The translations under genes were made by a program, and so were the position numbers. Positions 1 through 9,016 of a stretch of 64,000 nucleotides of DNA are shown here, piece by piece. The stretch covers positions 182,604-246,603 of the forward strand of contig NZ_JASISP010000002.1 of the NCBI RefSeq assembly GCF_030063185.1, read 5' to 3'. The notes under the pieces are model-generated. The model made no database searches. It was not told the DNA's origin and saw nothing but the letters and a program-made list of their open reading frames with translations. The DNA is from Arthrobacter sp. H35-D1 (GTDB taxonomy: Bacteria; Actinomycetota; Actinomycetes; Actinomycetales; Micrococcaceae). Positions within the stretch are counted from its first letter, which is position 1. Each line of letters begins with the position of its first letter.

Positions 1-87
1 GGCCTTGCCAATGGGGTCAACGGCCCGTTGGATGTGGACAGGCAGCTAAACGACGCCGGCCCCGACAGCGCAGAGGCGTCCGCATGA
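1..87 (+). CDS. ureB: Urease beta subunit, C-terminal end only
   Basis: The first 28 codons of the window form an open frame that reads [11 protein letters not shown] before a variable acidic tail. That matches the conserved end of urease beta subunits (the NGPLD region). Its TGA stop overlaps the ureC start as ATGA, the usual translational coupling in urease operons. The start lies outside the window. UreB packs with UreA and UreC into the nickel urease that hydrolyses urea to ammonia and carbamate. Only the tail is visible, so the call rests on this motif and on position. Confidence 0.8.
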   Translation, partial: GLANGVNGPLDVDRQLNDAGPDSAEASA

Positions 88-1796
88 GCTTCGAGATGAG
101 CAGGAAACAATACGCGGATCTGTACGGGCCAACGATTGGTGACGCCATACGCCTGGCAGATACGGGCCTTTTCCTGGAGATTGAAAAGGACTTCACCGTC
201 TACGGCGAGGAAGTGGTGTTCGGCGGTGGGAAAGTCATCCGTGACGGCATGGGCCAGAACGGCCGGCTGGCGCGCGGCGAGGACGTTCCGGACACGGTGA
301 TCACCAACGTGATAGTGCTGGATTACACGGGCATTTACAAGGCGGACATTGCGCTGCGGGACGGTCATATCTTCCGGATCGGCAAGGCCGGCAACCCGGA
401 CATCATGGACGGCGTGGACATTGTCATCGGCACCAGCACGGAAATCATTGCCGGGGAGAGCCGGATCCTGACAGCCGGCGGCATCGACACCCACATCCAT
501 TTCATCAGCCCGGACCAGATACCCACCGCCCTGGATTCCGGCATCACCACCATGATCGGCGGCGGCACGGGCCCGGCGGCCGGAACCAAGGCCACCTCGC
601 TCACCCCCGGTAAGTGGCACATCAGCCGCATGCTGCAGGCACTGGACGGGGTGCCGATGAACATCGGGCTGCTCGGAAAAGGCCACGCCAGCGCTCTCGA
701 GCCACTCGCCGAACAAATCCGTGCCGGCGCCATCGGGCTGAAGGTCCACGAGGACTGGGGCGCCACCACTGCGGCCATCGACAACTCGTTGAAGGTGGCA
801 GAGGAATACGACGTGCAAGTGGCCATCCACACCGACACGCTCAACGAATGCGGCTTTGTGGAAGACACCATCAAGGCCATCGCCGGCCGGGTGATCCACA
901 CTTTCCACACCGAGGGGGCCGGCGGCGGGCATGCACCGGACATCATCAAGATCGCAGGACTGCCCAACGTGCTCCCCGCTTCCACCAATCCGACGCTTCC
1001 ATACACCCGCAACACCGCCGAAGAGCATCTTGACATGCTCATGGTTTGCCACCACCTGAACCCCGACATCCCGGAGGACGTGGCTTTCGCGGACTCCCGA
1101 ATCCGGCCCGAAACCATTGCCGCCGAGGACGTGCTGCAGGACATGGGCGTCTTCTCCATCATGTCCTCCGATTCCCAGGCCATGGGCCGGGTTGGGGAGG
1201 TCATCCTCCGCACATGGCAGGTGGCGGACAAGATGAAGATGCAGCGCGGCAAGCTCGACGGCGACACTGCGGTGGGCGATAATTTCCGGCTCAAGCGCTA
1301 CGTCGCCAAGTACACGATCAACCCGGCCTTGGCGCAGGGCATCGCGGACACGGTGGGCAGTGTCGAAGTAGGCAAATTCGCCGACCTTGTGCTGTGGAAC
1401 CCTGCCTTCTTTGGGGTGAAGCCCGCACTTGTCATCAAGGGCGGACAAATCGTCGCTGCCGTCATGGGCGACCCCAACGGCTCCATCCCCACTCCCCAAC
1501 CTCAACTCATGCGCCCCATGTTTGGAACGATGGGCAGGGCCGTGGACGAGTGCGCCATCACGTTCCTGTCCCAAGCCGCCATCGACGCCGGCGTACCGGC
1601 AGAACTGGGGTTGCGCAAGCAGATCCGGCCGGTGCACGGCATCCGAAAGCTGACAAAGGCCGATCTCAAGTTCAATGGCGAAACCCCGCACATTGAAGTG
1701 GATCCGGAAACCTACACCGTGACAGTGGACGGCATCGTGGCGACCTGCGACCCGGTGGAGGAACTGCCCATGGCACAGCGCTACTTCCTGTTCTAA
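84..1796 (+). CDS. ureC: Urease alpha (catalytic) subunit
   Basis: UreC is the catalytic subunit of cytosolic urease (urea to ammonia and CO2). The 570-residue product is the normal family length. The nickel ligands are all visible: His137 and His139 in GGIDTHIHF, the carbamylated Lys220 in GLKVHEDWG, His249, His275 and Asp363 in SSDSQAMGR. The mobile-flap Cys322 and catalytic His324 are in MVCHHL. The ATG overlaps the ureB stop. It is followed at short distance by ureE, ureF, ureG, ureD and a nickel permease, so the whole maturation set travels with the enzyme. No damage is seen. Confidence 0.98.
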   Translation: MSFEMSRKQYADLYGPTIGDAIRLADTGLFLEIEKDFTVYGEEVVFGGGKVIRDGMGQNGRLARGEDVPDTVITNVIVLDYTGIYKADIALRDGHIFRIGKAGNPDIMDGVDIVIGTSTEIIAGESRILTAGGIDTHIHFISPDQIPTALDSGITTMIGGGTGPAAGTKATSLTPGKWHISRMLQALDGVPMNIGLLGKGHASALEPLAEQIRAGAIGLKVHEDWGATTAAIDNSLKVAEEYDVQVAIHTDTLNECGFVEDTIKAIAGRVIHTFHTEGAGGGHAPDIIKIAGLPNVLPASTNPTLPYTRNTAEEHLDMLMVCHHLNPDIPEDVAFADSRIRPETIAAEDVLQDMGVFSIMSSDSQAMGRVGEVILRTWQVADKMKMQRGKLDGDTAVGDNFRLKRYVAKYTINPALAQGIADTVGSVEVGKFADLVLWNPAFFGVKPALVIKGGQIVAAVMGDPNGSIPTPQPQLMRPMFGTMGRAVDECAITFLSQAAIDAGVPAELGLRKQIRPVHGIRKLTKADLKFNGETPHIEVDPETYTVTVDGIVATCDPVEELPMAQRYFLF

Positions 1797-1834
1797 GAAA
1801 GTTGTTCCAGAAAACACCGAGGAAAGTCCAACCC

Positions 1835-2320
1835 ATGATCGTCAACTCCGTCATTGGCAACGTCCACCACATGCCGGCCGCCGGTCTTGACGGGATGCAC
1901 GTTGAAAAAGTGCTGCTGTCCGGTGCGGACCTGTCCAAACGCATTCAACGGGTGTGCACCGACCACGGCACTGAGGTGGGCTTGCGCCTTCGCGCCACTG
2001 CCGGCAGCGACGGAGACCTGTGCGACGGCGACATCCTGTTCCGCGATGCCGCGACCCTGATTGTCGTAACTGTGCTGCCCACCGACGTGCTTGTCATCGC
2101 CCCACGGAGCGTCCTCCAGATGGGCAGTGTCGCGCACCAGCTGGGGAACCGCCACCTTCAGGCGCAGTTCTTCGGCATGGAGAGCGACTATGGGGCAGAG
2201 GTCATGGTGGTCCCCTACGACCACACGGTGGTCCAACTGCTGGACCACTTGGTGGTGCCCTACAGCCGGCAGGAGCGGGTCATGGCCGCGCCGTTCCGGC
2301 ATGCGGAGCACACGCACTGA
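1835..2320 (+). CDS. ureE: Urease accessory protein UreE (nickel chaperone)
   Basis: UreE delivers nickel to the UreD-UreF-UreG complex during urease activation. The 161-residue product has the UreE core with the conserved metal-binding histidine in the stretch AHQLGNRHLQAQF. It ends in a short His tail (HAEHTH) rather than the long poly-His tail of Klebsiella-type proteins. I chose ATG 1835 because a purine-rich GAGGAAAG lies just upstream; an in-frame TTG at 1802 would only add poorly conserved residues. Its stop overlaps the ureF start by one base. Confidence 0.93.
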   Translation: MIVNSVIGNVHHMPAAGLDGMHVEKVLLSGADLSKRIQRVCTDHGTEVGLRLRATAGSDGDLCDGDILFRDAATLIVVTVLPTDVLVIAPRSVLQMGSVAHQLGNRHLQAQFFGMESDYGAEVMVVPYDHTVVQLLDHLVVPYSRQERVMAAPFRHAEHTH

Positions 2321-3030
2321 TGGACGCTCAGCAGCCTCCACCTTCGCCGTCGTACCTGCTGCCACTGCAGCAACTATGTGATTCGGCGCTGCCCACGGGA
2401 GCGTTCAGCCATTCTTTCGGGCTGGAGACGTACCTGGCCCGCGGGATTGTCCATGACGAGAACAGTTTCGCGGCCTGGCTGCGCCACTTCATCGACCAGC
2501 AGCTGGTGTACAGCGACGGGCTCGCCATCCGGCTCACCACCGAAGCGCTGGAAGGTGCCGGACTTGCGGACGTCTGGGAATTGGACCGGCGGGTCACCGC
2601 CCAGGCGCTGCCGCTGCAGTTGCGTGGGGCAGGCATCAAAATGGGGCTGCGCATGCTGGAAATCGGCGAGGGCATCTTTCCCGCGCCGGCACTTGATGAG
2701 TACAGGACCCAGATCAAGGCCGGTCGCTGCGCTGGCCACACCGCAGTCGCTTTCGCACTGACTGCGCACGGGCTGGGAATTCCACTGGCGCAGCTGATGT
2801 CCGCCTATTTCTTTTCCACCGCCACCACGCTGACGCAGAACGCGGTCCGTGCCATCCCGCTGGGCCAAAACGCCGGCCAGCGCGTATTGCGGCTCATGCA
2901 CGGCGTCGTCACCTCGGCGGTGGCAACTGCCATGACGCTTGAAGCCGAGGATCTGGGCGCCGTCGCCCCCGGGCTGGAGATCGCCCAGATGCGCCACGAG
3001 TACCAGCACGCCCGCATGTTCATGAGCTGA
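2320..3030 (+). CDS. ureF: Urease accessory protein UreF
   Basis: UreF bridges UreD and UreG in the urease maturation complex and gates GTP-dependent nickel insertion. The 236-residue product carries the family landmarks DSALPTGAFSHSFGLE near residue 22, TQNAVRAIPLGQNAGQR in the C-terminal half, and the conserved end PGLEIAQMRHEYQHARMFMS. ATG 2320 shares its A with the TGA stop of ureE, so translation is probably coupled. The open frame extends much further upstream, but that part overlaps ureE and is not UreF-like. Confidence 0.95.
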   Translation: MDAQQPPPSPSYLLPLQQLCDSALPTGAFSHSFGLETYLARGIVHDENSFAAWLRHFIDQQLVYSDGLAIRLTTEALEGAGLADVWELDRRVTAQALPLQLRGAGIKMGLRMLEIGEGIFPAPALDEYRTQIKAGRCAGHTAVAFALTAHGLGIPLAQLMSAYFFSTATTLTQNAVRAIPLGQNAGQRVLRLMHGVVTSAVATAMTLEAEDLGAVAPGLEIAQMRHEYQHARMFMS

Positions 3031-3069
3031 CACATTTGCGCACTTGACCAATCGCACAAGGAGAACATC

Positions 3070-3684
3070 ATGGAAGCGATCAAGATCGGCATCGGCGGAC
3101 CCGTCGGCGCCGGCAAGACCCAGCTCGTCGAGCGCCTGACCCGCCATATGAGCGGCGAAATATCAATGGCGGCCATCACCAACGACATTTACACCATCGA
3201 GGATGCGAAGATTCTGGCGCAAACCGGGATCCTGCCGCTGGATCGGATCATCGGCATCGAGACAGGAGGCTGTCCCCATACCGCCATCAGGGAGGACACC
3301 TCCATGAACGCGGCGGCGATCACCGAACTCGTCCAGCGGCACCCGGACCTGCAAGTGGTGTTCGTGGAAAGCGGCGGCGACAACCTCTCTGCCACCTTCA
3401 GCCCGGAACTCGTCGACTTTTCCATCTACATCATCGACGTGGCCCAGGGCGAGAAGATTCCGCGGAAGGCCGGCCAGGGCATGATCAAATCAGATCTTTT
3501 CATCATTAACAAGATCGATCTTGCCCCCTATGTCGGCGCCGACCTGTCCGTGATGGAACACGATTCGAAGGAGTTCCGCGGCGACCGGCCGTTCTGCTTT
3601 ACGAACCTGAAGACCGACGAGGGGCTTGACTATGTGATCGAGTGGATCCGGCACGACGTGCTCATGCTTGATTTGGAGCCGTGA
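3070..3684 (+). CDS. ureG: Urease accessory GTPase UreG
   Basis: UreG is a SIMIBI-class GTPase that drives nickel transfer into apo-urease. The product has 204 residues, the usual size. The P-loop GGPVGAGKT is at residues 9-17, the nickel-binding Cys68-Pro-His70 sits in [13 protein letters not shown], and the guanine-specificity motif is in IINKIDL. A good ribosome site (AAGGAGA) lies six to twelve bases before the ATG. The last codon overlaps the ureD start as GTGA. Confidence 0.98.
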   Translation: MEAIKIGIGGPVGAGKTQLVERLTRHMSGEISMAAITNDIYTIEDAKILAQTGILPLDRIIGIETGGCPHTAIREDTSMNAAAITELVQRHPDLQVVFVESGGDNLSATFSPELVDFSIYIIDVAQGEKIPRKAGQGMIKSDLFIINKIDLAPYVGADLSVMEHDSKEFRGDRPFCFTNLKTDEGLDYVIEWIRHDVLMLDLEP

Positions 3685-4565
3685 CGGCCATGCGGGCGGA
3701 CCCTGCCGTAAAAACGCCCATGGGTGAGCTGCGTCTGGACATCGGTGTCCGCAACGGCCGCTCCCTGGCCACCGGGCAGTACCACCGCGGGGCGCTGCGG
3801 GTGCTGCGCCCGCACTACCTCGACGAGTCCGGTCAGGTTTGCTATATGGTGGTCAACCCGGGCGGCGCGTTCTTGGGCGGGGACCTCTACACCCTGGACA
3901 TCACCGTGGCCGAGGATGCCCGGCTGCTGCTGACAACACAGTCGGCCACGAAGGTCTACAAGACGCCGGCCACGTTCGCCGAGCAGCGCATGACTGTGCG
4001 CCTGGGTGCACACAGCTGCCTCGAATACGTCCCGGGCCAGCTCATCGCCTATCGCGGAGCGGCATACCGGCAGTCCGCGCTGATCGAGATGGATGCGAGC
4101 GCGTCCCTCATCATGGCCGAGGTGGTCACCCCTGGATGGTCCCCGGACGGGCGCCCATTTCGTTATGAGCAGTTGCGGCTGCGCAACGAGGTTCGGTATG
4201 GCGGCCGGCTGCTGGCCATCGACAATGTGCTGCTCACTCCCCCGTCGGACGGCACTTCCGACGTCGCAGCTCTTCCCGTTGCGGACATTTCCGGGTTGGC
4301 CCTTATGGAGGGGTTCAGCCATCTTGGCTCGCTGCTGGTGGTGGATCCTCGGGTGGATGCCGTCCTCGTTGCAGAACTGCAGAAGTTGCTCCTTGAGCAT
4401 GAGCCGGACACCCTCACCGGCATCTCGCAGCTGAACGGGCCCGGCTTCGTGGTCCGCGCCCTGTCCGGGAGCACCTCCCGGCTCACTTCGATGATGAACG
4501 CAGTCACGGCACTGTTGCGGGAGCGCTGGTTCAACCAGGCGCCGCTGAACTTGAGGAAGTACTGA
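3681..4565 (+). CDS. ureD: Urease accessory protein UreD (UreH)
   Basis: UreD is the scaffold that binds apo-urease and recruits UreF and UreG for nickel insertion. The 294-residue product has the UreD fold signature: a [20 protein letters not shown] stretch, then [26 protein letters not shown] and the Arg-rich C-terminal [10 protein letters not shown]. The GTG at 3681 overlaps the ureG stop. An ATG at 3690 has better spacing from GGAG at 3675-3678, so the true start could be either. The last of the maturation genes, it is followed by the nickel permease. Confidence 0.93.
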   Translation: MTAMRADPAVKTPMGELRLDIGVRNGRSLATGQYHRGALRVLRPHYLDESGQVCYMVVNPGGAFLGGDLYTLDITVAEDARLLLTTQSATKVYKTPATFAEQRMTVRLGAHSCLEYVPGQLIAYRGAAYRQSALIEMDASASLIMAEVVTPGWSPDGRPFRYEQLRLRNEVRYGGRLLAIDNVLLTPPSDGTSDVAALPVADISGLALMEGFSHLGSLLVVDPRVDAVLVAELQKLLLEHEPDTLTGISQLNGPGFVVRALSGSTSRLTSMMNAVTALLRERWFNQAPLNLRKY

Positions 4566-4587
4566 ACAGCAGGCCATGGGAGGATCG

Positions 4588-5676
4588 ATGAGCACTGTGG
4601 AACGACGGCGGACCACGTTCATGTTTGCCACGATCGCCTTGTTGCATGTCGCGGGTTTCGCGGTCTTCATCCTCTTCGTGGTCCCCGGGCACTACAAGGG
4701 CCTGGGCATCGGCATCGCTGTCCTGGCCTACTCGCTGGGGCTGCGCCACGCCTTCGATGCCGACCACATCTCCGCCATCGACAACACCATTCGCAAGTTG
4801 ATGAATGACGGCAGGCACCCGCTCAGCGTGGGATTCTGGTTCTCACTTGGCCACTCAACGATCGTGGTGGGCATCGGAGTGGGCATCGTCGTGGCGGAGA
4901 AGGCCGTCTACGGTGCGGTCTCGAACAACAACTCCGCACTGGAGCAATTCGGCGGGATCTTGGGCACCATCGCCTCCGCTTCCTTCCTGTTCCTGATTGC
5001 ACTGCTGAACCTGGTGATCCTGGTCGGCATCATCAAGGTCTTCCGTGCAATGCGGCACGGCTCCTGCAACGAGACCGAACTCGAACGCCAGCTGCAAAAC
5101 CGCGGGTTCATGAACCGTTTCTTCGGCCACTGGATGAACACCATCGACAAGGAATGGAAGATGTACCCGCTGGGGGTGGTCTTCGGCCTGGGTTTTGACA
5201 CCGCCACCGAGGTGACGCTGCTGTCCACCACTGCACTGCTGGCCAGCCAGAGCCTGCCGTTCTACGCCATCTTGTGTTTGCCCATCCTGTTCACCGCCGG
5301 CATGACCTTACTGGACACCCTCGACGGGATCTTTATGAATTTCGCCTACTCCTGGGCGTTCTTCAACCCGGTCAGGAAGGTCTACTACAACCTGGCCATC
5401 ACCGGCCTCTCCGTGGCGATCTGCTTCTTCATCGGCGGCATTGAGGTGCTGGGTCTGGCGGGGAAGGAATGGGGCGCCCTGCACGGATCCTTCTGGGACT
5501 TCATGGCCACTTTTGACCTCAACAAGGCCGGATTCGTGATCGTCGGCATCTTTGTTCTCTGCTGGGCCGCGGCACTGGCGTTCTGGAAGGTTGGCCGTGT
5601 CGAGGAAAAGTGGTCGGCCAGGCTGAAGGTGCAGCCCGCCCCCGCGGCGCCTGCCGACGGTGACGCGCCCCGCTGA
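4588..5676 (+). CDS. High-affinity nickel/cobalt permease (NiCoT, HoxN/NixA type)
   Basis: This is a multi-spanning membrane permease that imports nickel, here clearly to supply urease. The NiCoT signature RHAFDADHISAIDN (the HX4DH metal motif) lies in the second membrane segment. GFDTATE and a LFTAGMTLLDTLDG-like motif follow, and about eight hydrophobic segments are visible. ATG 4588 follows GGGAGG at 4578-4583; an in-frame ATG at 4576 has no ribosome site. The gene is 22 bases after ureD and ends only 18 bases from the convergent mazG. Confidence 0.95.
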   Translation: MSTVERRRTTFMFATIALLHVAGFAVFILFVVPGHYKGLGIGIAVLAYSLGLRHAFDADHISAIDNTIRKLMNDGRHPLSVGFWFSLGHSTIVVGIGVGIVVAEKAVYGAVSNNNSALEQFGGILGTIASASFLFLIALLNLVILVGIIKVFRAMRHGSCNETELERQLQNRGFMNRFFGHWMNTIDKEWKMYPLGVVFGLGFDTATEVTLLSTTALLASQSLPFYAILCLPILFTAGMTLLDTLDGIFMNFAYSWAFFNPVRKVYYNLAITGLSVAICFFIGGIEVLGLAGKEWGALHGSFWDFMATFDLNKAGFVIVGIFVLCWAAALAFWKVGRVEEKWSARLKVQPAPAAPADGDAPR

Positions 5677-5694
5677 CAAGCCCGGTGAAGGCCG

Positions 5695-6537
5695 TCAGCG
5701 TGTGTCGGGCCGCCGCTGAAAGTCCAGCACGGCCAGGCGCAGGGCCCGTTCCGCGTCAAGCCCGTTCTGTTGCGCCACGCGGACGACGTCGAAGAGCACC
5801 TTTCCGAGTTCCCCTTCCGTCGCGATGTCCCCGCCTCCCATTGGCCCGGCGTCCAGCGGCCCGGCCGCCGCAGCGGGCATGGCAAGTCCCGCCCGGGCAG
5901 CCCGTTCCAAGGACTTTTGCGCCATGGCCAGCGCGGGCAGCGACCGCGGAATGCCGGCAAAGGGGCCCTGCGCGGACGGAGTGGGGCCGGGCCGGGGTTC
6001 CCGGAGCGAGGATGGATTTTCCAGTGAGGAACGAGCGGAAAATCTTACTGCGAGCGAGGGAACCCCGGCCTGGTCCCCGCCAGCATCCATCAGGGCGGCG
6101 GCGCGTTCTGCGGCCTTGACGCGTTCCCACGTTTCCTCGATCTCGGCGACTGTGGCCGGGAAAGTTTCCTGCAGGGTTCCGTCGGCATGAAAGACGTGGG
6201 GGCTGCGGCGGATCAATTTCTCGCTGAGCCCGCGGGCCACATCGTCCACGTCAAAGTGGCCGGACTCCTCGGCCAGCCGGGCGTGCAGCACCACTTGGAG
6301 CAGGATGTCTCCCAGTTCGGCGGCAATGTCGTTGCTGTGGCCGGTTTCCAGGGCTTCAATCAGCTCGTAGGACTCCTCCAGCAAATAGGTGGTCAGGGAG
6401 TCGTGTGTCAGGGCGGCCGTCCACGGGCAGTGCTCGCGCAAGGCGGCCACCACGCCAACAAGGCGGGCCATTTCATCCGTGGACGATCCGGCCCGCCTGC
6501 TGCTTTCGTTCAAGGGATCAGTCTTCAATCCCTGCAT
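5695..6537 (-). CDS. mazG: MazG-family nucleoside triphosphate pyrophosphohydrolase with a repeat-encoded insert
   Basis: MazG hydrolyses non-canonical or excess NTPs to NMP and pyrophosphate. The helix pair EESYELIEALE and DIAAELGDILLQVVLHA gives the EExxE/ExxD magnesium site. The C-terminal LPALAMAQK and GELGKVLFDVVRVAQ match the family. Between them lies an extra ~45 residues, of which about 27 (roughly 156-183) are encoded by an 81-bp palindrome at 5990-6070, a multiple of three, so the frame stays open. The start is uncertain: ATG 6537 overlaps the end of add, and ATG 6471 is an alternative. Confidence 0.87.
   Translation of the reverse strand: MQGLKTDPLNESSRRAGSSTDEMARLVGVVAALREHCPWTAALTHDSLTTYLLEESYELIEALETGHSNDIAAELGDILLQVVLHARLAEESGHFDVDDVARGLSEKLIRRSPHVFHADGTLQETFPATVAEIEETWERVKAAERAAALMDAGGDQAGVPSLAVRFSARSSLENPSSLREPRPGPTPSAQGPFAGIPRSLPALAMAQKSLERAARAGLAMPAAAAGPLDAGPMGGGDIATEGELGKVLFDVVRVAQQNGLDAERALRLAVLDFQRRPDTR
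5990..6070. repeat. 81-bp palindromic element inserted in frame in mazG
   Basis: The outer arms are perfect 13-bp inverted repeats, GGCCGGGGTTCCC at 5990-6002 and its complement at 6058-6070. Inside are a second pair, GATTTTCC at 6015-6022 and GGAAAATC at 6037-6044, and a 14-base loop. The element is 81 bp, exactly 27 codons. This shape is that of a miniature palindromic element of the REP/MITE kind. On the coding strand it gives a basic, Ser/Arg-rich peptide unlike the rest of MazG. Confidence 0.85.
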
Positions 6538-7735
6538 CATCCAGGTCCGACTCGGCAAAAGCTTCAAAGCCTTCGGAGTCTTCGAAGTCGTCCATTTCAT
6601 CCATGGCGTCCTCGAAGTTTTCAATGATGAAGTCGGCCAGCTGTTCGCGGGCTTCCATCGGCAGGAACGTGGCGTGCACGGCGTTGAGGGTCATCTCCAG
6701 CACCGTGTCAAGGCCGTAGCCGAACGTCTCCACCAGCCGGCCAAACTCGCCCGACAGCGTTGCCCCGCTCATGAGCCGGTTGTCGGTGTTGACGGTGACG
6801 TTGAAGCCCAGCTGGTACAGCAGGTCGATGGGGTGTTCGGCCAAGGTGGTGCCAAACGCTGCGATGGCGCCGGTCTGCAAGTTCGACGACGGGCACAGCT
6901 CGAGCGGGATCTGGCGGTCGCGCACCCACTGGGCCAAATCTCCCAAGGTGAGCGTGCCGACGTCGTTCCCGTCCTCTTCCTGGACGTCAAGGTGGATGTC
7001 CTCGGCGATGCGCACGCCGTGGCCCAGGCGCAGGGCGCGGCCGTGGACCAGGGCGTCCTGGATGCTGTCAAGGCCGGCCCCCTCGCCGGCGTGGACGGTG
7101 GCGGGGAAGTTGTTCTCGGCCAGGAACGTAAACGCGTCGGCGAAGCGGGAGGGCAGGAAGCCGTCCTCGGCACCGGCAATGTCAAAGCCCACCACGCCGT
7201 TGTCGCGGTGGCGCACAGCCAACTGCGCAATCTCGTCGCCGCGTTCGGCATGGCGCATGGCAGTGACGATCTGCCCAACCTCAATGTAGCCGCCGGCCTC
7301 GTCCACCGCGTCCATGCCTTCCTCAAGGCCCAGCTGGACTGCCTCAACGGCTGCGTCCAAGTCCAGCCCGGCGGTCAGGTGCTGCTCCGGAGCCCAACGA
7401 ACTTCGCCGTACACCACCCCGTCCTCGGCCAGATCCTCGACGAATTCACGGGCCACGCGGACCAGCGCATCGTGCGTCTGCATGACGGCAACGGTGTGGT
7501 CAAAGGTTTCCAGGTAGCGCTCAAGCGACCCTGAATCTGCCGAGTTCACGAACCACTCGCGCAACTCTTCGGGCTCGGTGGCCGGAAGCTGGTGCCCCAC
7601 CTCCGCCGCCAGTTCGATGATGGTTTCCGGACGCAACCCGCCGTCCAGATGATCGTGCAGGGATACCTTTGGCAGCGATTTAAGGTCCACAACGGGGATG
7701 GACACGGCTGCATGCTCTGAAGTTGGGTTAGTCAC
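6518..7735 (-). CDS. add: Adenosine deaminase
   Basis: This cytosolic zinc enzyme deaminates adenosine and deoxyadenosine to inosine forms in purine salvage. The motifs are in order: SLHDHLDGGLRP (zinc histidines), HAGEG (catalytic Glu), LGHG (zinc His), CPSSN and NTDN (zinc Asp region). The C-terminal ~35 residues form an acidic tail (EDAMDEMDDFEDSEGFE) beyond the catalytic core. GTG 7735 gives VTNPTSEH; a GTG three codons earlier is also possible. It lies 25-33 bases downstream of dedA and overlaps mazG. Confidence 0.96.
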   Translation of the reverse strand: MTNPTSEHAAVSIPVVDLKSLPKVSLHDHLDGGLRPETIIELAAEVGHQLPATEPEELREWFVNSADSGSLERYLETFDHTVAVMQTHDALVRVAREFVEDLAEDGVVYGEVRWAPEQHLTAGLDLDAAVEAVQLGLEEGMDAVDEAGGYIEVGQIVTAMRHAERGDEIAQLAVRHRDNGVVGFDIAGAEDGFLPSRFADAFTFLAENNFPATVHAGEGAGLDSIQDALVHGRALRLGHGVRIAEDIHLDVQEEDGNDVGTLTLGDLAQWVRDRQIPLELCPSSNLQTGAIAAFGTTLAEHPIDLLYQLGFNVTVNTDNRLMSGATLSGEFGRLVETFGYGLDTVLEMTLNAVHATFLPMEAREQLADFIIENFEDAMDEMDDFEDSEGFEAFAESDLDDAGIED

Positions 7736-7768
7736 AATGCCCACTCTAGGGATGTGTTCGGCGCTGCG

Positions 7769-8704
7769 CTAGTTGTGCCGGGTGCCCGTGGTTGCCGCCG
7801 ACGCGGCCGCGCGGGCCCTGGCGTGCTCCGGGCGCGGCTCCACGAGGCGGTTTCCGGCCTCCGTTGCAGGGCCGGCCGCTGGATCTTCGCAAGCCACGCC
7901 TTGCTCGGGGGCTTCGCCTGCGTTCGCCGTGGGCGCACCCGCGGCGTCGCCGCCGCCCTGTCCCACCATGGATTCTGTGGCTGTGTCCGTTGCAGCGAGC
8001 CGTGCGGCCTCCGCCTCGGCTTGGACCTCGGCTGCGTGCCGGGCCGCCATCAGGCCGGGTTCGGGGCGCGGTGCCAGCTTGCCGCGTTTTTCCAGGAAGT
8101 GGTGGACGTATTTCATGCAGTGGTCCACCAGGAAGCCAATGGCAATGGCGAAGGCAATGGCAATGCCCACACCCAGCAGCGGATTGTCGTGGACCCATTT
8201 GCCGGCAAACGTTCCCACCGCCACCGAATACCCGGCCCAAGTCACCACCGCAATCCCGTCGAGCACCACGAAGCGGCGCCACGGAAAATGGGTGGCTCCC
8301 GCAGTGAAGTTGACGGCGATGCGGCCCACCGGGATGTACCGTGCGGTGAAAATCAGCATGGCCCCGCGTTTTTCCAGTTCCCTACTCGCCCAGGCGAACG
8401 CCCTCGCCCCGCGCGGCTTCCGCATCCATTTGAACCGTGTGGTGCCCAGCGTTTTGCCCAGGAAATAGGCAATGTTGTCCCCGGCAACGGCCCCGACGGA
8501 AGCTCCCGCGATCAACAACCAAATATTGGGCTCGCCGGACAGTGCGGAGAGGGAAGCCAAGGCCACGATGGCTGTCTCGCTGGGGAGGAACAGGAAGAAG
8601 CCGTCGATCAGGCAAAAAAGGCTGACCAAGGGGATCACCCACCATTGGGCGGCGGAGTGTTCGATCAGCACGTTGATTTGATCGATGATGTACCAAAAAT
8701 CCAC
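7769..8704 (-). CDS. DedA/SNARE-associated family membrane protein
   Basis: DedA proteins are inner-membrane proteins linked to lipid carrier recycling and proton-motive-force homeostasis. The family motif is clear: LPSETAIVALASLSALSG, then the GDNIAYFLGKTLG stretch and the signature FTARYIPVGRIAVNFTAGATHFPWRRF. Four to five hydrophobic segments end near residue 210. An ~100-residue Ala/Glu/Gly-rich hydrophilic tail follows. The start is unclear: GTG 8704 begins just before the first membrane segment, while GTG 8776 would add 24 residues without a ribosome site. Substrate unknown. Confidence 0.88.
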   Translation of the reverse strand: MDFWYIIDQINVLIEHSAAQWWVIPLVSLFCLIDGFFLFLPSETAIVALASLSALSGEPNIWLLIAGASVGAVAGDNIAYFLGKTLGTTRFKWMRKPRGARAFAWASRELEKRGAMLIFTARYIPVGRIAVNFTAGATHFPWRRFVVLDGIAVVTWAGYSVAVGTFAGKWVHDNPLLGVGIAIAFAIAIGFLVDHCMKYVHHFLEKRGKLAPRPEPGLMAARHAAEVQAEAEAARLAATDTATESMVGQGGGDAAGAPTANAGEAPEQGVACEDPAAGPATEAGNRLVEPRPEHARARAAASAATTGTRHN

Positions 8705-8912
8705 CCTGGCCGGTTCCTGTCCTGTGGTCGTTGTCTCCCACAAGTTTCCCACGTTCCGCCGAGCGCCGGTATCCACCTGAAGGACTAGATGCCCAAGGAC
8801 GCGATGCCGTGCCCATGGCGGCGCTGCCCGGGAGGTTCCACGGCCCGCCGGCCACGGAAGGCACGCACATAGGCCACCGCGTGGCGGGCGGGAACGCCGT
8901 CACCCCTCATCA

Positions 8913-9003
8913 ACGCTCCTGCACTTTCGGGGCTCAATTGCCGAACGCTCCACCAATGATTGTCGGAGCGTTGGCTGAAACCGCCCCAAAGGTGCAGGAG
9001 CGT
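8913..9003. repeat. Family A dispersed palindrome, copy A1
   Basis: A nested palindrome. The outer arms at 8913-8933 and 8983-9003 pair almost fully (ACGCTCCTGCAC then TTTCGGGGC). An inner hairpin has AACGCTCC at 8944-8951 and GGAGCGTT at 8965-8972. It sits just 3' of deoA and upstream of dedA in the same transcription direction. The same words recur at 43.95 and 54.9 kb (copies A2 and A3). It could work as a terminator or be a REP-like element. The remaining bases between dedA and deoA show nothing else. Confidence 0.85.
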
Positions 9004-9016
9004 CGGGGTGGCGGGG

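Noticed and set aside
365..1294. A 309-codon frame antisense to ureC
   Set aside because: Opposite a fully motif-supported urease gene, with no ribosome site or recognisable domain.
8913..9003. CRISPR-like reading of the family A repeats
   Set aside because: Repeats are few, irregularly spaced, palindromic and without spacers of constant length; no cas genes in the window.
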